64,000 bases of DNA from Corinectria fuckeliana (Eukaryota; Ascomycota; Sordariomycetes; Hypocreales; Nectriaceae): NCBI GenBank assembly GCA_019137255.1, contig WPDH01000069.1:1-64000 (forward strand). Reading direction: 5' to 3'. Each line of letters begins with the position of its first letter. Positions within the stretch are counted from its first letter, which is position 1. Of this stretch, positions 12,054 to 21,970 are shown in pieces. A program made the position numbers and the translations under genes. Below the pieces are notes generated by a model, which saw only the letters and a program-made list of their open reading frames with translations, searched no databases and was not told the DNA's origin.

Positions 12054-14003
12054 TCATAAGACGTTGTTGATCGTTTGGTTCATGAGAGACACCAACATCC
12101 ATGACGCGCCAGCCCTCCCCGCAAGTTCCATCAAGCCCAGCAGTTCCATGCTCCCAAAGGCCACGCGGTCGGCGATGAAGAGTCGAACCACGGCTGATCG
12201 GTATGCCCTCTTCAATCGTACATCGCCCTGTCCCAGCACGTACGCATCCATCGATGACATTCGAAAGTCCCGGATATCCACAACCCTGTGCGTGGTCGGC
12301 GAGTTGGTTGCAGCAGACGTAAGTGGCCGCTGGATTCTCTCAGGTCGACATCGCAGGTTCTTGATCAGCTGGAAGCAGAGGTAGTCGACGAGGTTTGACG
12401 CGTGTAATGGTGGCGCCGCCTTCTTCAGGAAGATGTTTGGTAGCAGTTCCGGCTTGTTAACCCATACAGTATAGCTCTCGGCCAGCTCGCTAAACATGGC
12501 TTCGAAGTCATGAGCGTAATGAACAAAGCGTGAATAAAACACCGGCGTCATTATCTTAATCTCGACGTGCTCTGCAGTGCTTGGTGACGTGATGGATAAT
12601 GGAGAGCGAAATATCTCCTCAGCAGGTCCTGAGATCCCACTTGGAATATACTTGATAGATACAGAGCTCGAAGATTGCTCGACGAGGGACTGAAGGTATT
12701 TCCGAAATACTTCTTCCAACTGTTTCTCTATGCTGTCGGCAACGCGCCCAATGCTCTCTTTGAGCGGTTCTGGTCGGTACCAGACATGAAGTCCTCGCTT
12801 GAAGAATAAGAGTGCTGCCTCCTTGACAATTCTTGGGAATGTAATAAATCCCACCCAGAACCAGTTACTTAGGAACATTGTTTTGTGTTTGGCGCTCATG
12901 GTGCTTGGATTGATTGCCTCTCCCTCTGAGAAGAGTCGCGCAACAAGTTTCGGGTGTCCCTTGGAGGATACTAAGTTGATAGTGACGTCGATTCCGAGGA
13001 AGCCTTCCATGCCGGGACCGAGAGGGTCACTAGCGAGAAGGGAATAAGATCCCTGACGAGAATTGAAAGGCGAAACATGAAAATCCTTCTTCCAGGCAGC
13101 CCTAATCCGAGGCCGAGGTACCTCCTCTTCAGAAGTGACGAGCTTGGCATCTGCCGCAAAGTCTCTTTCAACTAGGTAGGGGCGCCTCTCACCAAAGGTG
13201 TTGTTGACCTCGAGTACAATTGCTGAGAGAACCCTGTCCCTGGAATAGAGAAACCAGAATGAGACTGGATTGAAGTGGTAACCAAGAAACCTAGCAGCAG
13301 TGACGAGGTAGGCATGAGGATACTGCGATGGGTCGACATCCTACTTGAAATTAGCCTTGACTCATATGAATGCTATATGTTGCCGAACCTGAGACCAGAG
13401 GTAGTTATCCAACTTGCCGCGCAGGCCAACGTCAGCATCTCCTCGCTGGAGGTAGTCGGTTGCATCTACATCGAACCAGGCTCGAGGGCCGTAGATGAAA
13501 GAAAGCCAGGATCTGGATGTCTCGGACCTGTCGGCGGAAACAATACCATTCACACTTCCTGAGAAACCGACAGGGACTCCAACGACGAGATACGAGTAAG
13601 AGAAAGAATTCTTCTTGGGGAAGAATCGGGTATGTGATGTACGGCTAGGAATCAGGTACGGGCTACCCAAGCCATCCCAAGTCGCCTCACACTTTGTGAA
13701 GACCCATGTCTGGATGAGACGGTTCACGGCAAAGGCCACGAATAAAAGCCCTGCGAGAAGACCGAGACGCTGGGTGCTGACCTCCGGGATGAACGAGGTT
13801 AACAAAGAAGCGTGATACCAGCCTACCAAGCCGAAGACAATGCACAGGTCTAGGATGTAACCAAGAAGTATGAAACAGGCCGACACAAGACAGGCGAGAC
13901 AGGCGAGTAAGGAAGACGAAGTTCGCCTCTCCAGTAGCCGGTCAAGGTAGTCTCCGGCGAGGACGACCGGCAAAAGCGGCGAGTCCTCGGACAGTCCGTC
14001 CAT
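12054..14003 (-). CDS. DUF1365 membrane protein
   Basis: Two minus-strand exons (14003-13389 and 13340-12054) flank a 48-bp intron (GTTCGG...AAGTAG, a weak donor) in phase 0; the product is 633 aa. Residues about 30-115 hold two or three hydrophobic segments (LLACLACLVSACFILLGYIL and LGLLAGLLFVAFAV). The DUF1365 core begins at SRTSHTRFFPKKNSFSYSYL and continues after the intron as YLVTAARFLGYHFNPVSFW, EVNNTFGERRPY and WKKDFHVSPFNSRQGSYS, all hallmark strings of the family. Bacterial DUF1365 genes often sit beside cyclopropane-fatty-acid synthase genes, suggesting a lipid role; no such partner is nearby and the biochemical function is unknown. The C-terminal 120 residues are less conserved-looking. 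Likely an integral membrane protein. Confidence 0.88.
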
Positions 14004-14905
14004 GGGATCCGGAGTTGCTTTTTAGGACATGTGCATCATTGTTCCCGGAAAGTCGTAATAATCGGACACTTAATCTAGAAGAGTCTTTGGCGGAGAAGAA
14101 ATAGGAGAAGGGGAGGTCGAGCCAGACAAGGGCGAGATCTACTATACTCCTTTGAACAGAGTCCATCAAGGTGCTAATTAAGGTGCAATGAGTGCCTCTG
14201 GAATTGCTGTAAGCAATAGTGACTTAGTCATCGAATTTGGATTGCATCGCAACTCGTCACTTGTCGTCATCATTTTGAGGGTCCAGTGGAGTCGGAGTCA
14301 GACCGAGCGAGAATTAATAAAACCCCATCAGAACCACCGGCATTACCATTTAGGCCTACGATCTCCGACTTTCCGAGAATATCCAGAGGGCGAGGCAGCC
14401 CGTAGATTAGTCCAGGTACGGACCTTGCCTTCGGTAGAGCCCAGCAAACAGCACAATGAAGCAGCCCGGACGGCGTCTGGGCTAGCGAGTTGGCTCCCTG
14501 TAGCAAGCCTCCAGCGTCTAGCACATTCCACAGCGGCCGTGCAGTGATAGTAATCCAACCCGAGAGCAGTAATTAGACAGTGACGGAGTACCTAAAGTCC
14601 AGCCACTCGGTGGCGCGGCTTCCCCTGTGTGTGCAAGGTGCGATAGCCAAAGGAGAGGCCACCGCGCACCCCCGCCAAATTCCCTTTCAGGCCCGCCGAT
14701 TGACTCAGGCTCCCCGTGAGGCATTCCATCAGCTTCTCCATAAATTCTTCCCTCCCAGCCTTTATCTTTGCCCTCAACTGCCCCGAAACCAAACGACCTC
14801 CACCGCTCCAACATAACTCCGACAGCTTCCACTCGACCTCACAGTTCCCTATCTGCTTCAACGCCCACTCTTATCCACCAACAAAGCCCCCCACCAAACG
14901 CAAAT
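14004..14905. promoter_or_regulatory. Divergent promoter region of DUF1365 gene and MBF1
   Basis: Roughly 900 bp separate the two divergent starts. The 150 bp before the MBF1 start are pyrimidine-rich and purine-poor on the plus strand (runs such as CTCAACTGCCCCG and CCACCGCTCC), typical of leaders of strongly expressed fungal genes. No TATA box is convincing. Confidence 0.45.
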
Positions 14906-15513
14906 ATGTCTGAGGATTGGGATGCCGTCACCAAGATTGGTAGCCGCGCTCGTGGCCCCGGTGGCGATCGTGAGACCGTTGTTCGCGGAAAGACTGCTCT
15001 CAACGCGGCCCAGCGAGCCGGTGGCATTATCGGTACCGAGAAGAAGTACGCTTCTGCCAACGCTGTAAGTATTCCTCGATGCCTTCGCCCTCGCTCTCGT
15101 TCTCACGCGGGCTCGCCTCACCCCTCCTTCTTGCCCGCTGCCCCACCAGAACTACGTGACGTGAGGCTCTGATCGAAAGCAATCGACTGACAACCATCGG
15201 CTTGCAGACTTCCAAGGGCGGAGACGGCCAGCGCTTGACCAAGGTCGATCGCTCCGACGACATCATCAAGCCCAACACCATCGGCAAGGACGTCGGCGAT
15301 GTCATCTCCCAAACCCGACAGAAGATAGAGCCCAAGATGACCCAAAAGGACCTCGCCACCCGCTGCAACACCACCCAGTCCATCGTCGCCGACTTCGAAC
15401 GAGGCACCGCCACGCCTGACCAGAAGGTTCTTGCCTCGATGGAGCGGGTGCTCAACGTCAAGTTGCGTGGCAGTGACATTGGAGCCCCCAAGTTCGGCAA
15501 CAAGAAGAAATGA
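14906..15513 (+). CDS. mbf1: Multiprotein-bridging factor 1
   Basis: Two exons, 14906-15064 and 15208-15513, flank a 143-bp intron (GTAAGT...TTGCAG) in phase 0; the product is 154 aa, the normal MBF1 length. The N-terminal MBF1 domain starts MSEDWDAVTKIGSRARG and contains GKTALNAAQRAGG and EKKYASAN. The C-terminal Cro/C1-type helix-turn-helix is MTQKDLATRCNTTQSIVADFERG followed by the conserved tail KVLASMERVLNVKLRGSDIG. MBF1 bridges sequence-specific activators (Gcn4-type bZIP factors) to TBP and also binds stalled ribosomes to keep reading frame. It acts in nucleus and cytosol. The lysine-rich end (FGNKKK) is usual. The identification is secure. Confidence 0.97.
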
Positions 15514-16230
15514 GCGGACCATGAGCTTGGGATGAACACTGTACGAAAGCGCACCAGGGCCGAGTCGAGCGGAGCGAAATGGTATTCTTGGCTAGGAATC
15601 TCGGAGTATCGTGTGGGCTGTCACGAAATTTTATGACACGAGTGCATGAGACTCGAAGAAACGGGCGAGGCTATACGGTGACAAGAGGAGGGCCGGGCTC
15701 TTACCTCTTGGTGCAGACGCTCCCTCTCGTCAAGTTTACCTGAAGACTCCTAAATTCAATTTGAATCAAAATTCCCGTTGAGACATTGGCGAGGTTGTAT
15801 CTCAATGAGTGATTTATAGGGAACAGTAAAGTCCAGACCCATGAGCTTTTCAACTCACGGTCAACAAGTGGAAGCACCAAGATCAATATTGAGCGTGAGG
15901 AATAATCCAATTTCCCGTAGATCTTTTCCACGATGAGGCCTTCTTCGGAGTTTTGCCAAGTGTTGCAACCCATATGTATGTTAGGTCGTGTAGTAAACAA
16001 TGCTTGTAGAAATCTCCGATCCTCTAACCAAACCAACAGCTACGTAAGCTCTAGTCTCTTATAAAGCCTGAGACTGCCAGACAAGCAGCATCTCAAGAGA
16101 TCGGGCGTAGATTCAGCATAAACTACAGGGTAGCGATTTAGGAAGCTTTCCATATTCTCGCTAATGTTTTAATCGTTCTAACAGCCATGCGCCCATTTAT
16201 AATGTTCATTCCATGTACCGTTGCGCCAGA
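15514..16230. other. Intergenic, convergent 3' regions
   Basis: About 700 bp between the convergent mbf1 and epsilon-COP genes. No gene, RNA or repeat could be supported. Confidence 0.5.
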
Positions 16231-17278
16231 TTATGCCGACACCTTGGGGCTATACTTTGTCGCCGCCTTGTCGAACAAGGCGCTCTTCTCCTCCAAGTCC
16301 GTCAGGAAAGAATGCTCAGGGTTGATTTGTTGGAGGTTCCTAAAGGCTGTAAGCAGCTGCCTGCCAGGTTCAAATTGTAAAACATACTCAATCTGCTCTG
16401 ATGCGTCGTTTCCGGCAATAACATTCAACACCAACAGGTTGGCGATGGCGTCGGCGTGCTGAGGGTCCTTCTCAAGGGCTTGCTCCAGCGCGGCCTGGGC
16501 CTCCTCTGTCCGGCCGAGGTGCAGTTCGCAAACAGCCTGTGCGACGAGACTTCGGACGGATGATGTGGAGGGGGCTTGGGCGAGCTCTTCGAATACGTAG
16601 AATGCCTGTTGGTACTTATCTCCGCCCTGGATAGTATTAGCAAATGCGTATCATTGTCTGATGACAGTCCTTACAATTCTCAAGCCAACCCATGATTCTG
16701 CCAAGTTCACCAGCAGGCTATCCTGGGCCCATCGTCGAGCACCGGTAACTTCCTTGAGCGCAAGGTCGGTCCGGTTCTGTTGCAGGTGGATCTGGGCAAT
16801 CAGGGCGACAGCATCAACTGGGCAGCAAGTCAGCAAGAATACAAATCCGGCACCAAGTAGGCGTAGAGCTCATGGTGAACATACGGCTTCCCTGGTGTTG
16901 CGACAGCAGTGCAAGTGCTTCCTCGGGCTTGCTAGAAGCCTGAAGCACAGTCCCGCCAACGATCTGGACAGTCGCATTGTCGGGTGCCGACGAAGCCAGC
17001 GACTCAACCGTCTTGAGCGCAGAGTCCGTTTTTCCCAAGCTGTACTCGGCGAAAGCGCCTAGAGCCTGCAGGTCGGGCTCCTTTTCTCCCTTCACATCGG
17101 CGAGGACATCTTTCGCCTGGCCAAGGGCAAGTCGAGCTCGGAGGGTGAGGACGCGCACGGGCAGGGCGTTGTCAACGGAGAAGGACGAGGTGTCGAAATC
17201 GATGACTTCCTGGTACTGGCCCTGATGGAAGTGGTTGTGTATGTTGATCAATTCGCCCTCGGTCGAGTAGGGATCCAT
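16231..17278 (-). CDS. SEC28: Coatomer subunit epsilon
   Basis: Three minus-strand exons (17278-16885, 16817-16675, 16626-16231) with introns of 67 and 48 bp give 310 aa, the usual size for epsilon-COP. The protein starts MDPYSTEGELINIHNHFHQGQYQEV and is a chain of TPR-like helical pairs: an N-terminal set ending near EEALALLSQHQGSL, then DAVALIAQIHLQQNRTDLALKE, and a C-terminal block with AVCELHLGRTEEAQAALEQALEKDP and ADAIANLLVLNVIAGND. The end, HSFLTDLEEKSALFDKAATKYSP, is highly typical of the family. Epsilon-COP stabilises alpha-COP in the B-subcomplex of the COPI coat, which drives Golgi-to-ER retrograde traffic. All introns are canonical GT..AG. Confidence 0.96.
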
Positions 17279-17645
17279 CTTGGCGGTGGTTATGGATTTG
17301 GCTGTATATTGGGAGAATGCAGTTCCGTCTAGTCGCTACTAATAAAGAACACCTTGGTGATGTCGCCAGCGAGATCCATTGGTGGGGTCCTCCTTTCGCG
17401 GGGTCCGAGCTTCCCCTACTGGAACGCACGTAGCCTCACCTCGGTGAGGCGCGGCGGTTGACGCCCTGTAAACCAGGCAGAACTTGTGGCAGGTGCTCGC
17501 GGGGGCACGCCGCCCGATGAGGCATGGCGCCTACCCTAGTTGCCCACAAAGCGAGAAATCACCAAAACCTCTAAATTTCGCACTGACTTCGGAACTTCGC
17601 ATCACCAAACACCCAAAGGAACGGCACCCGCACAACGTCGTCAAA
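17279..17645. promoter_or_regulatory. Divergent promoter of epsilon-COP and eL42
   Basis: 367 bp between divergent starts of two constitutive genes. The plus-strand side before eL42 is C/A-rich (ACCAAACACCC, GGCACCCGCACAACG), as in fungal ribosomal-protein leaders. No classical TATA box is evident. Confidence 0.45.
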
Positions 17646-18374
17646 ATGGTACGTCCGAACAGCAACCCAAAGCCCCTTTCCCTCTCACATAGAGACATAC
17701 ACGCGTCCTTCTTTCTTCAGAGCAATGCGATAGTCGACCGCCCGCACGATGACAGTCTTGAATTGGGAGGTGGGATGAAGTTTTGAAGCGACGGCACAAA
17801 ACGATCTTGCGCAACTACCGAACATCCCGCTACGAACAACGAATGCCGCCCTGGACTCTTGCGCTATCAAGAGCATTGCGAATATTACTCCTTCGACCGC
17901 CTTTCTCAAGACTGTCTCGTGTGGGAGGCTGACGACCATTCTCGGACTAAATGCGCGGTGGATGGACACACTTTGCAGGCCGCTGACTCGATGGACATCA
18001 CAGGTCAACATTCCCAAGACGCGAAACACCTACTGCAAGGGCAAGGAGTGCCGCAAGCACACCCAGCACAAGGTAACCCAGTACAAGGCTGGCAAGGCCT
18101 CGCTGTTCGCCCAGGGAAAGCGCCGATACGACCGAAAGCAGTCCGGTTACGGTGGTCAGACCAAACCCGTCTTCCACAAGAAGGCCAAGACTACCAAGAA
18201 GGTCGTGTTGCGATTGGAGTGCGTCAAGTGCAAGACCAAGCTGCAGCTGTCGCTGAAGCGTTGCAAGCACTTCGAGCTGGGGTATGTAATCCACGGACTA
18301 TCGAAAACTGCCCGGATGCTAACAGCCCTCCCAGTGGTGACAAGAAGACAAAGGGTGCTGCTCTTGTGTTCTAA
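17646..18374 (+). CDS. RPL42: 60S ribosomal protein eL42 (L44/L36a)
   Basis: Three exons: 17646-17648 (only the ATG), 18004-18281 and 18335-18374, giving 106 aa, the exact family length. The first intron is 355 bp (GTACGT...ATCACAG) and the second 53 bp. The protein reads MVNIPKTRNTYCKGKECRKHTQHK, then the zinc-ribbon cysteines C12, C17 and a distal CVKC pair, and ends GDKKTKGAALVF. eL42 lies at the E-site of the large subunit. Residue 56 is proline (TKPVF), the form linked to cycloheximide sensitivity in yeasts; the Gln form gives resistance. The solitary-ATG first exon explains why a scan for uninterrupted frames would miss the true start. Confidence 0.97.
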
Positions 18375-18770
18375 GTGCATTCTGTTTGGGGTCACCATTT
18401 CTCATGCTTCTCCTTGGGCATTCGGGCATCATGGACACTGGCGAAGGACACTGGCGAAGGGAGGTACATGTCCTCGTTTGAGGAATGTTTCATAGGGAGA
18501 GGATAAAAAAACATCTCTGTGACTGCGTTTTTTTACATTTTCTTCCCTAATGCGCAAAGTGAGAGGTTAGGAGCCAGCCTTCGTCAATATCAAAGGGAAC
18601 GGCGTTTGCTCGGTGCTGTCCGGCGTCGGGACCAAGTCCCCCTCTCTCCCCAAGGGTTATGCAGACAAAACAAGTCTCATCAGTATATTTGGTTCGCCAT
18701 TGAACTCTATGGTGAATTTTTGCTGTTGTATACAATCATAGCCGCCTCTCAGCCCTCTCTCGTGGCTAAT
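18375..18770. other. Intergenic, convergent 3' regions
   Basis: About 400 bp between the convergent eL42 and 2H-phosphoesterase genes. It includes a near-tandem 14-bp repeat (ACACTGGCGAAGG twice at 18434-18461). No gene is supported. Confidence 0.5.
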
Positions 18771-19855
18771 CTAGAAACCTTCTCCCATCATTATGGTGCG
18801 GCCACCGCCATACCAGAGAGGGCCATTTCGAGCGTCAAGCCCTTTCTCCTGGCCGACCACCCACTCTCCAACAAACTCGGAATCTGCTCTATCCCAGACT
18901 CTCTTCTCCAGCAATTCGTTGATGGTGTCTATGGCCTTGACCCATCTCGCCCTCTTCTCAGGCGTGTTGTGGTTGTTGTGGTTCAGGTACCGACCAAGGG
19001 TGATGTGAGCGCTGGGAACTTGGTATCTTGACGCGATCTCAATGCCGGCGCCCTGGATCTGGTCGAACACGTCGCGGCGGAGGTGGTGGTAAGTGTACGA
19101 GTCTCCCTCCGTGATGCCCTCGTCGATCGCGGGGCCGACGGGCTCGGGCGAGACGGGCGGTTCTCCCGCAGCAGGGACGAATGAGAGGGCAAACGCGGAC
19201 AGATCATAGGAGATCATGGGCTTGACGAGCCGCGACCTGTGCGAGAAGGGATAGTTTACGGCCTTCGCGATGGACGGCCGCAAGGTAGAGACCAGGGAGG
19301 CAATCTCCTCCGGAGTCTTGGAGAATGCTATTTCCAGCGTAGTCATGTGCATGCGATGCGTAGGCATGAGCCAAATATCTGTCAGTAACGTTAGCAGCCG
19401 TTCCTTCAGGCGATTTGGCCTACTCACGGGGAGCGGCCTCCTTCAGCAACTCCTGGATCTTCGCCGCCATCCTGACGACGTGGTCAGGCGGTCTAGCCCA
19501 GATGACGAGACAGTTGCGCTCATCGCGAAAGCCCGGCTGGATGGTCGGGACTTCCAATCTCAGAAGATACTGGTCGATGATCAGTTCTTCAAAGTCGGAA
19601 GCCAGAAACTTCTCCTTCTGCTGGGCATTCCGCTTCGTGCGGTGCGCAGAGTAGAGGGATTGGATCTCAGACTAACGCCGTAACTTCAAGTCAGCGGCCG
19701 CACTGCAACAAGCGGGTTTGGGGTCTTTCACTCACGGGATTGTTGTCGCAGGCATTGATCAAAGCCGAATAAGGGTTCTCTCCCGGCTTGAGTACAATGC
19801 CAGAGAGGTCCTCGAGCTTGTTCTTGGCGTCGGTAAGGGGGAGTTGTCCAGTCAT
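18771..19855 (-). CDS. 2H phosphoesterase superfamily protein (RNA ligase/CPDase-like)
   Basis: Three minus-strand exons (19855-19736, 19671-19428, 19378-18771) with 64- and 49-bp introns give 323 aa. Two H-x-T motifs, HMT at residues 132-134 (HMTTLEIAF) and HIT at 246-248 (HITLGRYLN), are spaced as in the two-histidine cyclic phosphodiesterase fold; these would be the catalytic pair that opens 2',3'-cyclic phosphates or related linkages. Fungal orthologues are usually named RNA ligase/cyclic nucleotide phosphodiesterase-like. The substrate is unknown. An in-frame ATG 14 codons upstream (19897) could add a short N-terminus, but MTGQLPLTDAKNKLEDLSG looks like the natural start. It lies tail-to-head with the ureidoglycolate lyase gene on the same strand. 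Confidence 0.85.
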
Positions 19856-20355
19856 GGCGAAGGATGATGGTCTGAGCGAAGTTGTTGTGCGAGCCACTTG
19901 AAATTGTTCACGGCCAGAGGTTACGACTTATACTGCTGAGAAATGCTGTGATGACTCCAAGGTGGGGTTAGATTCAATTTCCGGAGATTAGAGCCCCCCA
20001 GGTTTCTCCGCTGCAGCTATTTTTAAAGACACTTGTAATCATCGCGATGGCTCTACTGCGTCAAGAGATGAGTTCGAGGCAGTGCCAGATGACTAAGCTA
20101 GTTGGCCGATGGGACTCGTCGGCCAGTATTGTCGTTTCGTATTGTAAAGAGTTAGTCTAGACCCAGGCGACCTGAAACATTCTTGGTATTCGCAATCTTA
20201 TATGATGGCTAAAGCTGAAGGGGAAATATCACGTCTACTACGTGGCTAAGACCTCTCGTAGAGGTGAGCGATGTTGCAACGAACGACCTGTGTACAGGGT
20301 GTCCAGCTAGCGATGAAGAAACAGGTATATACAATGGTTCCAACGGAACCTTGAT
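19856..20355. other. Intergenic region
   Basis: 500 bp between two minus-strand genes; it must contain the promoter of the 2H-phosphoesterase gene and the 3' end of the ureidoglycolate lyase gene. No further gene seen. Confidence 0.5.
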
Positions 20356-21096
20356 TCATAGTTTCTGGAGCCGCTCTTTGATGGCTGGGACTCCGACTTT
20401 GATATTAGACTCATTCGAACCGTTCGACTCGAATATAGCCAATTGGCAATCCTCCACCCCCACTCCGCTGGAGAACTGCACAACCAGAAAGTCCAACGAC
20501 GTCCCAGATTCACCCAAAGCCGCCATCGGGGCATGCCAAGTCCCAGCTCCGTAGGTCACAGCCTGCCTGCTGGTAGCCACAAAGGCCCTCAGACCTCGCA
20601 GGTCAGGCAATCCCCTCCCAGGGAGGCCGTCGCCGCTGGGCACGGGCAGGTCTCGATCCAACGGCCCAGGGGGCAGGCTCGGGGCCACGATGACCAGATA
20701 AGCCGAGGCGGTCGATGCCAGCGGGGAGAAGGTCTGGGAGGTGAACGGATGTCGCTCCAGGACGTCGACGGTGAATTCGCCGCGTGAAGGGTCGCTCGTC
20801 GACGCGAGCTGCCGGGTCCCGCAGACGAACTGGCTCATGATAAGCTGGCCGTCGCCGCTGGGCGCTTGGGGATACAGATTCCGAGGCCGGCTGACATGTC
20901 GATACTGGATTGCGGTGCCTTGGTTTGCGGACACCCCGCTGTAGGGGAGCTGGCCGCCTTGGGCCGCGTAGGTCGTGGGGTGTAGGTCTGGCCGAGGGTT
21001 GGTGATGACATCGCCGAAAGAGGCGAAGGCTTCTTGGGTCAGGTGTTCTGCAGTGACGTGGACGCCAAGGTCGCCGGTTTGAACATCCACAGACAT
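20356..21096 (-). CDS. DAL3: Ureidoglycolate lyase
   Basis: A single intronless frame of 246 aa. The domain begins VTAEHLTQEAFASFGDVI and includes RHVSRPRN, VDVLERHPFTSQTFSPL, AYLVIVAPS, LRAFVATSRQAVTYGAGTWHAPM and LDFLVVQFSSGVGVEDCQ. These are typical of ureidoglycolate lyase (allantoin pathway), where the late GAGTWHAPM string with its histidine lies in the cupin-like active site. The enzyme splits ureidoglycolate into glyoxylate and urea, the last step in using purines as nitrogen source. It is divergent from an MFS transporter across a promoter with several GATA-factor-like sites, consistent with nitrogen regulation. No other allantoin genes lie in the window. Confidence 0.93.
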   Translation of the reverse strand: MSVDVQTGDLGVHVTAEHLTQEAFASFGDVITNPRPDLHPTTYAAQGGQLPYSGVSANQGTAIQYRHVSRPRNLYPQAPSGDGQLIMSQFVCGTRQLASTSDPSRGEFTVDVLERHPFTSQTFSPLASTASAYLVIVAPSLPPGPLDRDLPVPSGDGLPGRGLPDLRGLRAFVATSRQAVTYGAGTWHAPMAALGESGTSLDFLVVQFSSGVGVEDCQLAIFESNGSNESNIKVGVPAIKERLQKL

Positions 21097-21970
21097 TATG
21101 ATGATGATTACAATATTGTACTTTTCTCAATGAGATTGAGTTGCCATATTTACTGCGCCAAGTTGCGAAACAAGTAGTGGTGGTTCTGGTTCCTATCTCG
21201 GTACAGTGCAAAAGGTACAGTGTGTTCTCTCACACGGCCCCGGAACTCGGAGATGGCCGCGCAAGCTCGTGCCTGTGTAACGTTGTAAGTCGTAGATTTG
21301 TTCTAACCTTGACCAGATGGATAGTGTATTCAAGCATTGGCTCCTTCATTCCTCGGATATTATCACGAGACGTCTGAATCCTATTGTTACCAAGAGAACA
21401 AGTCTATTCTGGCGGTTTACAAACATGTCATCTGGCGTACTATTTGAGTTAAAACTTGCCGAAGGTAGCTCTAGAGTTGCAGGACTTTAACGAAAGTTGA
21501 TGTTTAGCAATATTACATCTGCACCTGTTCACAGAATAGTTATATTCGGGACTGCCACCTGCTAAGCAGTAAAAAAATTACTGACTCCGGGCGATAATGT
21601 TCTCTTTGTAGTTCATAAACTGATACCCTGCACCAGGGACGGCTCCGCTATCGCTCCGATACACCCGTTCGAAACCCGCTGATCAAAGAAGTCTGTACTT
21701 ATCACTCTGTAGTTAGGCGGGCTGCTTACTTCATTCCCAGTCGGCATATTTTCCAAACGATTGATTCGGTATTAGAATGTGGTTTAACTTTCAACTGCAT
21801 TAATATTCGCTACAACGGTCGCCTGCGCATTGCAAACCCCCCACATATCGGGGCACAACACCCAAACAAACTTATCGCCGTCTTACACTTCGCAGTTACA
21901 ATATTCGCCTGCCGTTGCCGCCGCCCACCTCACTTGTATTACGCCCTCAACTGCGGCGAACCTGGGTTAG
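21097..21970. promoter_or_regulatory. Shared divergent promoter with GATA-type sites
   Basis: The 874 bp between ureidoglycolate lyase and the MFS gene contain at least four HGATAR matches: minus-strand TGATAA at 21360-21365 and 21699-21704, plus-strand CGATAA at 21592-21597, and minus-strand CGATAA at 21872-21877. AreA/NIT2 GATA factors bind such sites to induce nitrogen-scavenging genes. Chance occurrence of single sites is common, so the regulatory claim is inference. Confidence 0.4.
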
